From DUPQ01 sp022706885 (GTDB taxonomy: Bacteria > Bacillota > Clostridia > DUPQ01), in contig JAKJBR010000035.1 of assembly GCA_022706885.1 (NCBI GenBank), positions 1 to 12,977 of the forward strand: a stretch of DNA of 12,977 bases, written 5' to 3'. Below the pieces are notes generated by a model that had not been told where the DNA came from, did no database searches, and worked only from the letters and a program-made list of their open reading frames with translations. The position numbers were made by a program, and so were the translations under genes. Below are positions 1-7,770 of the stretch, in pieces; within the stretch, counting starts at the first letter, position 1, and the number at the start of each line of letters is the position of its first letter.

Positions 1-880
1 CATAGATAAAACCGTCTTTTTTGAATATCGCTCCGATGCTTTTTTCATTGCTTCCCGTAAGTAATGCCTGCATTGCGGAATCTTTGGAAATGTTGAGTTT
101 GCACTCAAAAACGATAGGGTATTCAATATTTATTCCGACACTCTTTTTTACATATGCTTTATCACATTTGTCGGTTGTTTCCAGCGCAAGGTATTTGTTT
201 TTCCTATCTTTATCATCTGTTTTAATATGGCAGCAACCGAATGATCGGTAGTCGTTACTTACAAATATACCGTCATTCTTATCATTGAAAACCTCCACTA
301 TATAGCTTTGATAAAGGCGGGTTTTGTGAGGTTGTAACTGTGTGTTCGGGTAATGTATTTTCTCTGTTTTACTTAACTTCTCCCGGTTGGATGAAGGAAG
401 GATAATAACTATGTAATGGTTGTGGTCGGTTTCAAAGCCCGGTACATGCACATGTGCACCTTTTGGGAATTCCTTTGTATAAAGAAGATATTTTATACCT
501 TTACCTGATGTCATGCTTTTCTTTGTATTTGTCCAGTCTTTCAGCCATTCCGGCATACAAGCTTCTTCCATTGCAACCGTAACACTCGCATCGGTTTCCA
601 CAAAGAAATCCAGCTCCGGGTGGTCATTTAAGTTAACGGCTTTGGAATTGAAAGTCTGTATATAGTCTGCACCTGCGTAACAGTCATCTATGTCTTTTAC
701 ATAATCATCACTGTTGGAATAAAGTGCAACTCCTTTTCGGAAATTGCTTTTCAGCGTATACCATCCCCAAGTATCCCACGGCGATACGAATCTGCTGGTT
801 ATAGGGGTCTTGGGCATATATGCCACCGGGCTTTCCGTGTTTCCGTTAATTTCATCATAAAGGCTTTGTAACTTGTCCAT
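1..880 (-). CDS. Unrecognised cytoplasmic protein, possibly carbohydrate-related (partial, 3' end outside window)
   Basis: The minus strand stays open for 293 codons from an ATG at 880 to the left edge, so the C-terminus is missing. The start has a strong AAGGGAG ribosome binding site a few bases upstream. There is no signal peptide or membrane segment. Residues about 30-150 look like a beta-sandwich module: aromatic SPWDTWGWY at 33-41, an AGADYIQTF stretch at 69-77, alternating hydrophobics at 91-103, PEWL at 110-113, and a YTKEFPKGAHVHVPG stretch at 134-148. I loosely associate this pattern with accessory domains of pectin or rhamnogalacturonan enzymes. Residues 250-293 begin a second beta-rich module. 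It lies 132 bases downstream of a GH51 arabinofuranosidase on the same strand, which supports a role in intracellular handling of plant oligosaccharides. I do not recognise the family; the carbohydrate link is inference. The coding call is firm, the function is not. Confidence 0.75.
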   Translation of the reverse strand, partial: MDKLQSLYDEINGNTESPVAYMPKTPITSRFVSPWDTWGWYTLKSNFRKGVALYSNSDDYVKDIDDCYAGADYIQTFNSKAVNLNDHPELDFFVETDASVTVAMEEACMPEWLKDWTNTKKSMTSGKGIKYLLYTKEFPKGAHVHVPGFETDHNHYIVIILPSSNREKLSKTEKIHYPNTQLQPHKTRLYQSYIVEVFNDKNDGIFVSNDYRSFGCCHIKTDDKDRKNKYLALETTDKCDKAYVKKSVGINIEYPIVFECKLNISKDSAMQALLTGSNEKSIGAIFKKDGFIY

Positions 881-906
881 TTTTACTCCCTTTTGGTTTT
901 TTAATA

Positions 907-927
907 TTTATATCCGAACATGTCCGG
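907..927 (-). promoter_or_regulatory. Weak candidate promoter/operator upstream of the partial gene
   Basis: On the minus strand a TATAAA box (912-907) lies about 27 bases before the ATG at 880. Immediately upstream is a 14-base imperfect palindrome, CCGGACATGTTCGG (927-914), which would sit in the -35/-10 spacer, a classic operator position. The -35 position at the right spacing (AAACAA) is a poor match, so an activator or no promoter at all is possible. The gene could also be read through from the GH51 gene, since no terminator is obvious in 881-1012. Confidence 0.25.
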
Positions 928-1012
928 CATTGTTTGTTTCTTTTCCTTCCGACAATCTACCATAATAAGGGGATATAAGCAAGAAGGAGGCGGTTGTTCC
1001 GGCAGTATAAAG

Positions 1013-2485
1013 CTATTTCAAAGCTATTCCTACAACCGAGCATGCGGGAAGCGTTAACAGCAATCTGTTATTCTTCAGTTTATACTGTGTATATGTTTGC
1101 TTCTTTATCTTTTCCGGCTCCGTAAAGGTGTTGTGGGAAAGATAATTGTCCGAAACCAGTATTTCGGCGGATATATTGTCATAGTTGTTTCCTATGAGAT
1201 TAATATCCGTCTCGTATGCTTTATCCGGATCGGCATTGGAAAGTGTAAGGAATACCGAACCGTCGGGTTTTAACGATGCCGAATGAGATACGGCATAAAT
1301 TTCTTCGTCACTGTTAAATATTCTGTTCTCACAGCTGCTTTCCAGAAGCATATTGTTCTGGTGTTCCTTGTATATATCGAACACATGGTAAGTGGGTGTT
1401 TTAATAAGCTGGTTGCCGCTTGTCAGAATTACCGACTGCAGAACATTTACCGTCTGGGCAATATTGGCCATGTCTACAATATTACACTTGTTGTTGAATA
1501 TATCCAGCGTTCCGGCTGCTACTATGGCATCGGTCATGGTGTTTTGCTGATGAAGGAAGCTCGGATGGGTTCCCGGTTCGGACCTGTACCAGGTGCCCCA
1601 TTCATCCACAACCAGCTTGATTCTGCGGTCGGGATCGTATTTGCCCATTATTTCCCAGTGTTTCTCTATTATTTTGTCCATTGCCTGTGCTTTGGCAATT
1701 GTTTTTGCATAATCGGTTGACGATAACTCGGTCGCTCTTACATTGGTCATTAAGCAATAGTGATGCAGAGAAATAGCCGAACAGTCTTTGGTGGCGGTTA
1801 TGCTTTCCATTAACTTATCGGTCCAGTTATAATCATGAGAACTGGGTCCGCATGCTATTTTATATAACCTGCCGGAACCGTAGTTTCTGCAGTAGACCGC
1901 ATATCGTCTGTAAAGATCCGCATAGTACTCGGGTCTCATATTGCCTCCGCATGCCCAGTTTTCATTTCCTATTCCGAAGTATTTTACTTTCCACGGCTCA
2001 ATGCGTCCGTTTGCCGTTCTTTCCAGCACAACCGATGTAGGTGCGGCACAGTTTAAGTATTCCACCCATTCGGCCATTTCACGAACGGTACCGCTGCCTA
2101 CATTGCCGGCAATATACGGCTCACACCCTATAAGTTCGCACAATCTTAAGAATTCATGAGTACCGAAACTGTTATCATCTATGACCATACCCCAATGGGT
2201 ATTAATCATCTTCTTTCTTTTTGACTTATCTCCTATACCGTCTCTCCAGTGATATTCATCGGCAAAGCATCCTCCCGGCCATCTCAATACCGGCAGTTTA
2301 ATTGCCTTCAGCGCTTCCACTATATCATTCCTTATACCGTCGGTATCGGGTATATCGGAATTGTCCCCTACGTATATGCCGTCATATATGCATCTTCCCA
2401 GGTGCTCGGCAAAGCTTCCGTATATAAGGGGACTTATGTGTCCTTTTTTAACGGTTGTGTTTACGGTCATTTTCAGTGTTGTCAT
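1013..2485 (-). CDS. abfA: GH51 alpha-L-arabinofuranosidase
   Basis: This intracellular exo-enzyme removes terminal alpha-L-arabinofuranosyl residues from arabinan or arabinoxylan oligosaccharides, with retention of configuration. At 490 residues it has the usual GH51 length. N-terminal family signatures are PLIYGSFAEHLGRCIYDGIY (19-38) and LRWPGGCFADEYHWRDGIG (67-85). The acid/base is E175 in FGIGNENW and the nucleophile is E295 in VVDEWGTWY, close to the positions known in the Geobacillus enzyme. The (beta/alpha)8 catalytic core is followed by a beta-sandwich from about residue 390 to the end. There is no signal peptide, so the substrate must be imported; no transporter is in the window. 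The ATG at 2485 was chosen because GAGGT lies 7 bases upstream; the next in-frame Met (residue 6) has no such site. It is transcribed divergently from the URO-D gene at 2629 and followed on its own strand by the partial gene at 880. Confidence 0.96.
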   Translation of the reverse strand: MTTLKMTVNTTVKKGHISPLIYGSFAEHLGRCIYDGIYVGDNSDIPDTDGIRNDIVEALKAIKLPVLRWPGGCFADEYHWRDGIGDKSKRKKMINTHWGMVIDDNSFGTHEFLRLCELIGCEPYIAGNVGSGTVREMAEWVEYLNCAAPTSVVLERTANGRIEPWKVKYFGIGNENWACGGNMRPEYYADLYRRYAVYCRNYGSGRLYKIACGPSSHDYNWTDKLMESITATKDCSAISLHHYCLMTNVRATELSSTDYAKTIAKAQAMDKIIEKHWEIMGKYDPDRRIKLVVDEWGTWYRSEPGTHPSFLHQQNTMTDAIVAAGTLDIFNNKCNIVDMANIAQTVNVLQSVILTSGNQLIKTPTYHVFDIYKEHQNNMLLESSCENRIFNSDEEIYAVSHSASLKPDGSVFLTLSNADPDKAYETDINLIGNNYDNISAEILVSDNYLSHNTFTEPEKIKKQTYTQYKLKNNRLLLTLPACSVVGIALK

Positions 2486-2516
2486 GATGTACCTCTTGAA
2501 TTTATAGTTTCATCTC

Positions 2517-2546
2517 ATTATACCATGTTAATGAATGTACTCTTAA
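2517..2546 (-). promoter_or_regulatory. Promoter of the GH51 gene
   Basis: Read on the minus strand, TTAAGA (2546-2541), an 18-base spacer and TATAAT (2522-2517) form a sigma-A-type promoter. The -10 is extended: TGG directly precedes TATAAT, giving TGGTATAAT. The predicted start near 2510 leaves a leader of about 25 bases carrying the GAGGT ribosome binding site. The -35 lies inside the left arm of an inverted repeat, so a protein bound there would probably repress this promoter. Confidence 0.65.
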
Positions 2547-2579
2547 AATATATGTATAGGTGATAGTTATATTTTTAAG
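2542..2579. repeat. AT-rich inverted repeat between divergent promoters (possible operator)
   Basis: Left arm CTTAAAATATA (2542-2552) and right arm TATATTTTTAAG (2568-2579) are inverted copies that differ by one extra T, separated by 15 bases. The repeat covers the -35 of the minus-strand promoter and ends 13 bases before the plus-strand -10. The location suits a regulator that controls both directions at once. The arms are very AT-rich, so chance is a real alternative. Confidence 0.4.
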
Positions 2580-2589
2580 GTGTATTTGA

Positions 2590-2598
2590 TGATATAAT
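2590..2598 (+). promoter_or_regulatory. Extended -10 promoter for the URO-D/redox gene run
   Basis: TGATATAAT (2590-2598) is a consensus extended -10 element (TGnTATAAT). No good -35 is seen at the proper distance (about 2570-2575 reads TATTTT), which extended -10 promoters can tolerate. The expected start near 2605 gives a leader of about 24 bases with AAAGGA (2618-2623) just before the ATG at 2629. Confidence 0.6.
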
Positions 2599-2628
2599 TA
2601 GAAAAAAGATAAGTATTAAAGGACGGTT

Positions 2629-3675
2629 ATGGAATTCACACCGGATTACAGAAATATACGGGATGCGGCATATAATAAAAAGGCGAAAAGGCTTCCGATG
2701 TATGAACACAGTATCAGTACCGACCACATGGAAAAGATACTGAATAAAAAGTTTGCAGCTCTTATTGACGGCGATTTTTCCGATAAGTGCGAGTTCTTTA
2801 ATCGGTATTGCCTTTTCTTTAAAACCATGGGATATGATACCGTTTCTTTTGAAGTGGCGATAAGAGAGTCTTTTCCGGGCGGCGGAGCTCTGGATAAACA
2901 TATTACTCCCGCCATAACATCAAGAGAGGATTTTATCAATTATCCGTGGGAGGAAATACCGGAGTTATTTCTTAAAAGGGCGGATGAATTCTACATGGCT
3001 TTGAAACAATCGCTCCCTCCGGGCATGAAAATGATAGGCGGTCCCGGTTACGGTATATTCGAATGTGTTCAGGACCTGACGGGATACATGAATCTTTGCA
3101 TAATGTCCTATGAGGACCCCGAACTGTATGCCGATATATTTTTGGCAATGAGACAACTGTTTGTTAATATATGGCAAGGGTTCCTGGATAAATATGCCGA
3201 TATGTGTGCCGTAGCAAGAATGGGCGACGATTTGGGATATAAATCCAACACCATGCTTTCAGCCGAAGATATAAAGAGGTATATTGTTCCGGGCTATGCC
3301 GATATTGTACGACTTTCCCACAGCTACGGCTTGCCGTTTCTTTTACATTCCTGCGGTAATATTTTCAATGTGATGGAGGATATTATCAATGTGGCAAAGA
3401 TAAATGCCAAGCATTCCAATGAAGACCAGATAGCACCGTTTTCCGTGTGGGTGGAGCGGTACGGAGACCGTATAGGTAATTTCGGAGGGGTGGATGCCGA
3501 TGTATTGTGCAGAACGGATAAACAGCAGTTGAAGGAATATATTACCGATCTGCTTTACTCGGTGGGTAACGAAAAAGGTATAGCAATAGGTACCGGTAAT
3601 TCCGTTCCCGATTATGTGCCTACCGAAAACTATATAAATATGATTGAAACGGTAAGAGAATACAGGAAAGGTTGA
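2629..3675 (+). CDS. Uroporphyrinogen decarboxylase superfamily protein 1 (not a heme enzyme)
   Basis: This 348-residue protein belongs to the URO-D superfamily of TIM barrels, which holds true uroporphyrinogen decarboxylases and zinc-dependent methyltransferases such as MtaA/MtbA. Visible elements are GGPGYGIFE (137-145), paired acids at 200-201 in ARMGDDLGY, the ScAEDIKRYIVPGY-type helix at 211-223, LLHSCGN (238-244) and a C-terminal GTGNSVPDYVPTENY (321-335). H240 and C242 resemble the HxC zinc ligands of the methyltransferase branch, but the usual later Cys ligand is not obvious. The N-terminal substrate-binding signature of heme-pathway HemE is absent and no heme gene is near, so porphyrin decarboxylation is unlikely. 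It is the first gene after an extended -10 promoter, with AAAGGA before its ATG, and a second family member starts 10 bases after its stop. The substrate is unknown; methyl transfer is inference. Family assignment is confident. Confidence 0.85.
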   Translation: MEFTPDYRNIRDAAYNKKAKRLPMYEHSISTDHMEKILNKKFAALIDGDFSDKCEFFNRYCLFFKTMGYDTVSFEVAIRESFPGGGALDKHITPAITSREDFINYPWEEIPELFLKRADEFYMALKQSLPPGMKMIGGPGYGIFECVQDLTGYMNLCIMSYEDPELYADIFLAMRQLFVNIWQGFLDKYADMCAVARMGDDLGYKSNTMLSAEDIKRYIVPGYADIVRLSHSYGLPFLLHSCGNIFNVMEDIINVAKINAKHSNEDQIAPFSVWVERYGDRIGNFGGVDADVLCRTDKQQLKEYITDLLYSVGNEKGIAIGTGNSVPDYVPTENYINMIETVREYRKG

Positions 3676-3685
3676 TTTATACAGT

Positions 3686-4840
3686 ATGAGAGATTTTGAG
3701 CAACTTAAAAAAATGACCGCAGATTTCTATTCCATGAAACCCGATGCTCCCATACCGTTGGAAGAGTTCGGTTATTACAGCAAAGAGCAGTGGATAAGCC
3801 AAGGATATATTAAAGAAGGTGAAGACATGGTAGCACTCTTCGGTTTTGAACGACTTACAAACTATTACCTTCACGGTCTTGCCGGAACGGTAGCCCCGTT
3901 TGTTCCCCGATTCAAAGAAGAGGTTATTCATTCCGATGAGCAATATGAAATAGCAATAGACAAAGCCGGAAGGACGGTCAAATATTTCAAAGGAAGAAGA
4001 GACGGGTTTATGCCCCAATATCTGGATTTTCCCGTTAAGGATATGGCCACATGGGAGGAAATCAAGTGGAGACTGGATTATGCAAATGCCCAAAGAAACG
4101 AGGACCTGAAAAAGTTTATATCCGACTCCGTACCGTTGGCAGAGAAAGGGTATCATTCGGTCATGTATATTGTGGGTGCTTTTATGTATCTGCGTTCGCT
4201 CGTTGGCGGTGAAGAAATACTGTATATGATTTATGACGATCCCGGACTGCTTCATACCTGCATGGAAAAGTGGCTGGAATTATCCGATTATGTAACGGCA
4301 AAATATCAGGACCATGTAAGAATAGATGAACTGCTGCTGGATGAAGACATATGCTACAATCACGGCCCGTTAATATCTCCCGAGCAGATACGCACCTTTC
4401 TGTTTCCCTATTACAAAGAACTTATACAGGGATTAAGGAGCAGAAATGCGCGACTTGCAATGAGTGACAAGGAGTGTGCGTACAAACAACCCAAAACCTA
4501 TGACCTTATAATTCATGTTGCCACCGACGGTGACTGCAGACCGGTCATTCCGTTGTATAAAGAGATAGGCATGAACTATATGTCTCCCATGGAAGTGGCC
4601 TCGGGATGCGATGTGGTGCAGATAAGAAAAGATTATCCCGACATACGTATAAAAGGCGGTATAGATAAGAGAATACTGGCTCACAGCAAAGAAGCCATAA
4701 AAGCGGAAATTGACAGGATCTTACCTTTTATGAAAAAACAGGGAGGCTATCTGCCCACCTGCGACCACGGGGTTCCGCCGGAAGTTCCTTTTGAGAACTA
4801 TGTGTATTTCAGGGAATTGCTTAAAGATTATGCAAGGTAG
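3686..4840 (+). CDS. Uroporphyrinogen decarboxylase superfamily protein 2
   Basis: A second URO-D superfamily protein of 384 residues, clearly different in sequence and metal motif from its neighbour. Notable elements are LLDEDICYNHGPLISPEQI (217-235), then HVATDGDC (277-284), PMEVASGCDVV (301-311), KGGIDKR (323-329) and TCDHGVPPEVPFENY (358-372). In this branch H277, C308 and C359 are reasonable candidates for zinc ligands, by analogy with the His/Cys/Cys site of MtaA/MtbA methyltransferases; this is inference, not a demonstrated site. The start at 3686 has only a weak ribosome binding site (AGGAAAGG lies about 14 bases away), so translation may be coupled to the upstream gene, whose stop is 10 bases before it. 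Co-transcription of two divergent members suggests two steps or two subunits acting on one substrate. No corrinoid-binding partner is present here. Substrate unknown. Confidence 0.83.
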   Translation: MRDFEQLKKMTADFYSMKPDAPIPLEEFGYYSKEQWISQGYIKEGEDMVALFGFERLTNYYLHGLAGTVAPFVPRFKEEVIHSDEQYEIAIDKAGRTVKYFKGRRDGFMPQYLDFPVKDMATWEEIKWRLDYANAQRNEDLKKFISDSVPLAEKGYHSVMYIVGAFMYLRSLVGGEEILYMIYDDPGLLHTCMEKWLELSDYVTAKYQDHVRIDELLLDEDICYNHGPLISPEQIRTFLFPYYKELIQGLRSRNARLAMSDKECAYKQPKTYDLIIHVATDGDCRPVIPLYKEIGMNYMSPMEVASGCDVVQIRKDYPDIRIKGGIDKRILAHSKEAIKAEIDRILPFMKKQGGYLPTCDHGVPPEVPFENYVYFRELLKDYAR

Positions 4841-4847
4841 CGTATCA

Positions 4848-4876
4848 TTGCAAAAAAGACGGCTCGGGTATAAAAT
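4848..4876 (+). promoter_or_regulatory. Candidate promoter before the micro-ORF and redox genes
   Basis: TTGCAA (4848-4853), a 17-base spacer and TAAAAT (4871-4876) make a plausible sigma-A promoter within the 60-base gap after the second URO-D gene. The predicted start near 4883 would place the ribosome binding site AAGGAAGGGAG (4885-4895) almost at the transcript's 5' end. No terminator is seen in this gap, so read-through from the upstream promoter is also likely and this may be an internal promoter. Confidence 0.4.
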
Positions 4877-4900
4877 TAATCAGTAAGGAAGGGAGATCAC

Positions 4901-4993
4901 ATGAAGAAAGCAATAGCAATCATACTGGCCGCAATACTGGTGCTTTCCCTGATTCTGACAATGATTTTACAGAGCGGCGTATTGTATAGATAA
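4901..4993 (+). CDS. 30-residue single-pass membrane micropeptide (putative)
   Basis: An ATG at 4901, preceded at 5 bases by the strong site AAGGAAGGGAG, opens 30 codons ending in TAA at 4991-4993. The product has a short basic start (MKK), an uninterrupted hydrophobic stretch from about residue 4 to 23, and a polar tail QSGVLYR. It looks like a single membrane helix with the N-terminus inside. It is not a normal secretion signal, because nothing follows the helix. The stop lies directly before GGAGG (4995-4999), the ribosome binding site of the FAD oxidoreductase gene at 5004, so the two would be translationally linked. Possible roles are a membrane tether or small subunit for the downstream redox complex, or a translated leader. 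I recognise no family. Support comes from the ribosome binding site, position and clean membrane-helix composition. Confidence 0.6.
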   Translation: MKKAIAIILAAILVLSLILTMILQSGVLYR

Positions 4994-5003
4994 CGGAGGA
5001 TGT

Positions 5004-6497
5004 ATGTATTACGATATATGTATTATCGGGGCCGGTATAGTCGGCAGTCTCATCGCAAGACAATTGTCCAAGTATAAAGTTAAGATTGCGGTAATAGAGC
5101 GACATGTCGATGTATCGATGGATGCTACGGGTGCCAATTCCGGTATAGTACATGCCGGATATGATGCCAAACCCGGTACAAAAAAGGCGAAATTCAATGT
5201 CTCGGGCTGCAATATGATGCCCGGGCTGTGTGACAATCTCTCCGTAAAGTTTAAGAAGACCGGCTCTTTTGTACTGGCTTTCGACCAAGAGGGCGAAGAG
5301 GTTCTGCAGAAGCTTTATGACAGCGGTATCAAAAACGGTGTTACCGATATGGCTATTGTGGACAAAGACTTTATACTGCAAAGAGAACCTTATGTAAATC
5401 CGCTGGTTACAAAAGCCCTGTATGCAAAAAATGCCGGAATAGTATCGCCGTATAAACTGAATATAGCGGCTATGGATAATGCCGTAATGAACGGTGTTAA
5501 GTTTCTTCGGGAAACCAAAGTGACAGGCATAGAAAAGGAAGACGGATTGTTTCATATCTCCACAGAAATTACCGGCGATATCTGCTCAATCAGTAAATTG
5601 GACAGGATAAAAGAAGAGGACAGAACTGATATAACTGCGAAAATAGTGATAAACTGTGCCGGAGCGCATGCCGATGAGATAAGTCGGATGGCAGGAGATG
5701 ATTCTTTTAATATTATTCCCAGAAGAGGTGAATATATACTGTTTGACAAAACCGAAGGCAGCAGAATAAATACCGTACTGTTCCAGACTCCCACCGAAAA
5801 AGGTAAAGGAATTTTAGTAACACCCACCGTGGACGGGAATCTTATGATAGGTCCCGATGCCACCGTTGCCGACCATAAAGACGATAAATGTACAAACAGC
5901 GAGAATCTGGATTACGTATTCAAAACCGCTTCGCAAACTTACACCCGACTTAACATAAGAAAATCCATTACGGTTTTTGCAGGCATACGCGCCACTCCCG
6001 ACACTTCGGACTTTATCATTGAAGAAAGTAAAAAGTGCGGTAACTTTATCAATGTTGCCGGTATAGAATCTCCGGGGCTGACCGCCGCTCCCGCCATAGC
6101 GGTATATGTTGAAGATATGGTTAAATCGCTGATGGAAATGAAGGAAAAAGCAAAAGATCAATATACCATGAAAGTTAAACATGACAAGCCTTTTTCCGAA
6201 ATGACCAATGAAGAGAAAGAAGCGGCCTGTAAATCCGATGAATTGTGCAGGAAGATAATATGCAGGTGCGAGACCGTCTCGGAAAGAGAGATTATTTCAG
6301 CCATTTATGCTCCGTGCGGAGCAAGAACGGTAGACGGTGTAAAGAGACGTACCAGAGCGGGAATGGGAAGATGTCAGGGAGGATTCTGTGCTCCTCATGT
6401 TATGAGGATACTTTCCGAGCATACCGGAATTGCGGTGAATAAAATAGCAAAAGCAGATGCCGATTCGTGCATATTAGGGAGGCATTCACGTGATTAA
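5004..6497 (+). CDS. GlpA-like FAD-dependent dehydrogenase with C-terminal [2Fe-2S] domain
   Basis: This 497-residue flavoprotein belongs to the DAO/GlpA-type NAD(P)/FAD-dependent oxidoreductases annotated in Firmicutes as anaerobic glycerol-3-phosphate dehydrogenase-like. The FAD-binding motif GAGIVG is at 9-14, with E32 ending the second strand (AVIER). GANSGIVHAGYD (43-54) and FAGIRATPDTSDF (325-337), followed by NVAGIESPGLTAAPAI (350-365), are family signatures; R329 matches the position of a substrate-contacting Arg in GlpD/GlpO. The C-terminal BFD-like domain (about 405-475) carries four cluster ligands: C420-x-C422 and C457-x4-C462. The likely reaction is oxidation of a hydroxy-acid or polyol phosphate such as glycerol 3-phosphate, with electrons passed to the next two gene products. 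It has GGAGG 4 bases before its ATG and overlaps the next gene by 8 bases. Substrate specificity cannot be fixed: no glycerol kinase or facilitator gene is nearby, so it may act on another substrate. Confidence 0.88.
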   Translation: MYYDICIIGAGIVGSLIARQLSKYKVKIAVIERHVDVSMDATGANSGIVHAGYDAKPGTKKAKFNVSGCNMMPGLCDNLSVKFKKTGSFVLAFDQEGEEVLQKLYDSGIKNGVTDMAIVDKDFILQREPYVNPLVTKALYAKNAGIVSPYKLNIAAMDNAVMNGVKFLRETKVTGIEKEDGLFHISTEITGDICSISKLDRIKEEDRTDITAKIVINCAGAHADEISRMAGDDSFNIIPRRGEYILFDKTEGSRINTVLFQTPTEKGKGILVTPTVDGNLMIGPDATVADHKDDKCTNSENLDYVFKTASQTYTRLNIRKSITVFAGIRATPDTSDFIIEESKKCGNFINVAGIESPGLTAAPAIAVYVEDMVKSLMEMKEKAKDQYTMKVKHDKPFSEMTNEEKEAACKSDELCRKIICRCETVSEREIISAIYAPCGARTVDGVKRRTRAGMGRCQGGFCAPHVMRILSEHTGIAVNKIAKADADSCILGRHSRD

Positions 6498-7770
6498 GCA
6501 ATTTAATTTGGCGATAATAGGCGGAGGACCGGCGGGAATGGCTGCGGCATTACAAGCCTATGAGCTTGGGGTAAAAGATATAGTTATACTGGAAAGAGAC
6601 AATTCCTTAGGCGGAATACTCAATCAGTGCATACATAACGGTTTCGGTCTGCATGTTTTCAAGGAAGAACTGACCGGTCCCGAATATGCGTTGAGATTTT
6701 CGGAAAAGATAAAAGAAACGGATATTACCGTTATGTTGGATACCATGGTAATAGGGGCGGAAAAGGATAAGACTCTTTATGCCGTCAATCCCGAGTACGG
6801 TTTCATGGTTATAAAAGCGAAAGCCGTAATACTGGCTATGGGATGCAGGGAGCGGCCGAGAGGAGCATTGCGCATACCCGGTTCCAATTGTGCGGGTGTG
6901 TTTACCGCGGGAACGGCACAGCGATTTGTAAATATCGAAGGTATATTACCGGGTAAAAAGGTTGTAATTTTAGGAAGCGGGGATATAGGTCTCATAATGG
7001 CAAGAAGAATGACTCTTGAAGGCATAAAAGTTATGGGTGTTTATGAGATAATGGAATATCCCGGAGGTCTTACCAGGAATATAGTGCAGTGTCTGGACGA
7101 TTACGATATTCCTTTACACCTGTCCGAAACGGTGGTCAAGATACACGGAAAAGGTAGGATAACGGGAGTCACCACCGCCAAGGTGGACAGCAACATGAAA
7201 CCTATAAAAGGCACCGAACAATATGTGGAATGCGATACGCTGCTGTTGTCGGTCGGCCTTATACCGGAAAACGAATTAAGTGAGCAGATGGGTGTGGGCA
7301 TGTATCAGGTTACGGGGGGTCCTTTTGTGGATCAGGACCTGGAAACCGATACCGAAGGGGTATTTGCATGCGGAAATGTGCTGCATGTGCATGATCTTGT
7401 GGATTATGTAACGATGGAAGGTCAAAGAGCGGCTATGAGTGCAAAAGCCTATCTGGATAAAACTTTGACAGAAAAAAAGTCTGCACAAAAAATAGCGGTG
7501 GTTGCCGGAAACGGATTGAGATATGTGTTGCCGCAGCATATATATTTAAAGGATACGGAGGAAAAGATAAAGATATTTTTCCGTTCAAGGGCGCGATTCC
7601 GCGAAGTATATGTAAGGGCTTCTGTCGGTGATAATGTGCTTACCCGAAGAAAGTTGCTGCGTCTCATTCCTTCGGAAATGGAATCGGTGGATATAAAGAT
7701 GAGGGATTTGTTGAATACGGGCAGTGAAACAAACGGTATTGGCGATTTGGTCATAGAGGTGGAGCAGTGA
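6490..7770 (+). CDS. FAD/NAD(P)-binding pyridine nucleotide oxidoreductase, partner subunit of the GlpA-like enzyme
   Basis: A 426-residue Pyr_redox_2-type protein with two dinucleotide-binding motifs: GGGPAG (11-16, FAD) and GSGDIG (162-167, NAD(P)H). GILNQCIHNGFG (42-53) holds a single Cys, so it lacks the CxxC redox disulfide of thioredoxin or lipoamide reductases. The ATDxxGVFACGN-type FAD signature (here TDTEGVFACGNVLHVHD) and a following DYVTMEGQRAA segment are present. About 85 residues after that form a small C-terminal domain. The family is regularly found between a GlpA-like gene and a DUF1667 gene, and probably moves electrons between the [2Fe-2S] dehydrogenase and NAD(P) or another carrier. 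The start is GTG at 6490, inside the previous gene, with GGGAGG (6478-6483) 6 bases before it. It overlaps the next gene by 4 bases (GTGA). Subunit role is inference from gene order. Confidence 0.9.
   Translation: MIKQFNLAIIGGGPAGMAAALQAYELGVKDIVILERDNSLGGILNQCIHNGFGLHVFKEELTGPEYALRFSEKIKETDITVMLDTMVIGAEKDKTLYAVNPEYGFMVIKAKAVILAMGCRERPRGALRIPGSNCAGVFTAGTAQRFVNIEGILPGKKVVILGSGDIGLIMARRMTLEGIKVMGVYEIMEYPGGLTRNIVQCLDDYDIPLHLSETVVKIHGKGRITGVTTAKVDSNMKPIKGTEQYVECDTLLLSVGLIPENELSEQMGVGMYQVTGGPFVDQDLETDTEGVFACGNVLHVHDLVDYVTMEGQRAAMSAKAYLDKTLTEKKSAQKIAVVAGNGLRYVLPQHIYLKDTEEKIKIFFRSRARFREVYVRASVGDNVLTRRKLLRLIPSEMESVDIKMRDLLNTGSETNGIGDLVIEVEQ

Noticed and set aside
1283..1720. Plus-strand reading frame of 145 codons
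   Set aside because: Antisense to the GH51 catalytic region, whose motifs are intact; no independent coding evidence.
2486..2628. Catabolite-repression (cre) site in the divergent region
   Set aside because: I looked for a TGWAANCGNTNWCA-like sequence and found no convincing match.
3677..4255. Long minus-strand reading frame of 192 codons
   Set aside because: It lies entirely opposite a well-supported URO-D-family gene, has no recognisable domain, and reads as low-order antisense of that gene.
2629..4840. Heme biosynthesis genes (hemE) suggested by the uroporphyrinogen decarboxylase family name
   Set aside because: Neither protein shows the N-terminal HemE substrate signature, both carry methyltransferase-like His/Cys motifs, and no other heme genes are present.
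2629..4840. Complete corrinoid-dependent methyltransferase system
   Set aside because: No corrinoid-binding protein, MtaB/MttB-type methyltransferase or reductive activator is encoded in the window.
4920..5555. Minus-strand reading frame of 211 codons
   Set aside because: Antisense to the micro-ORF and the GlpA-like gene, with no family features.
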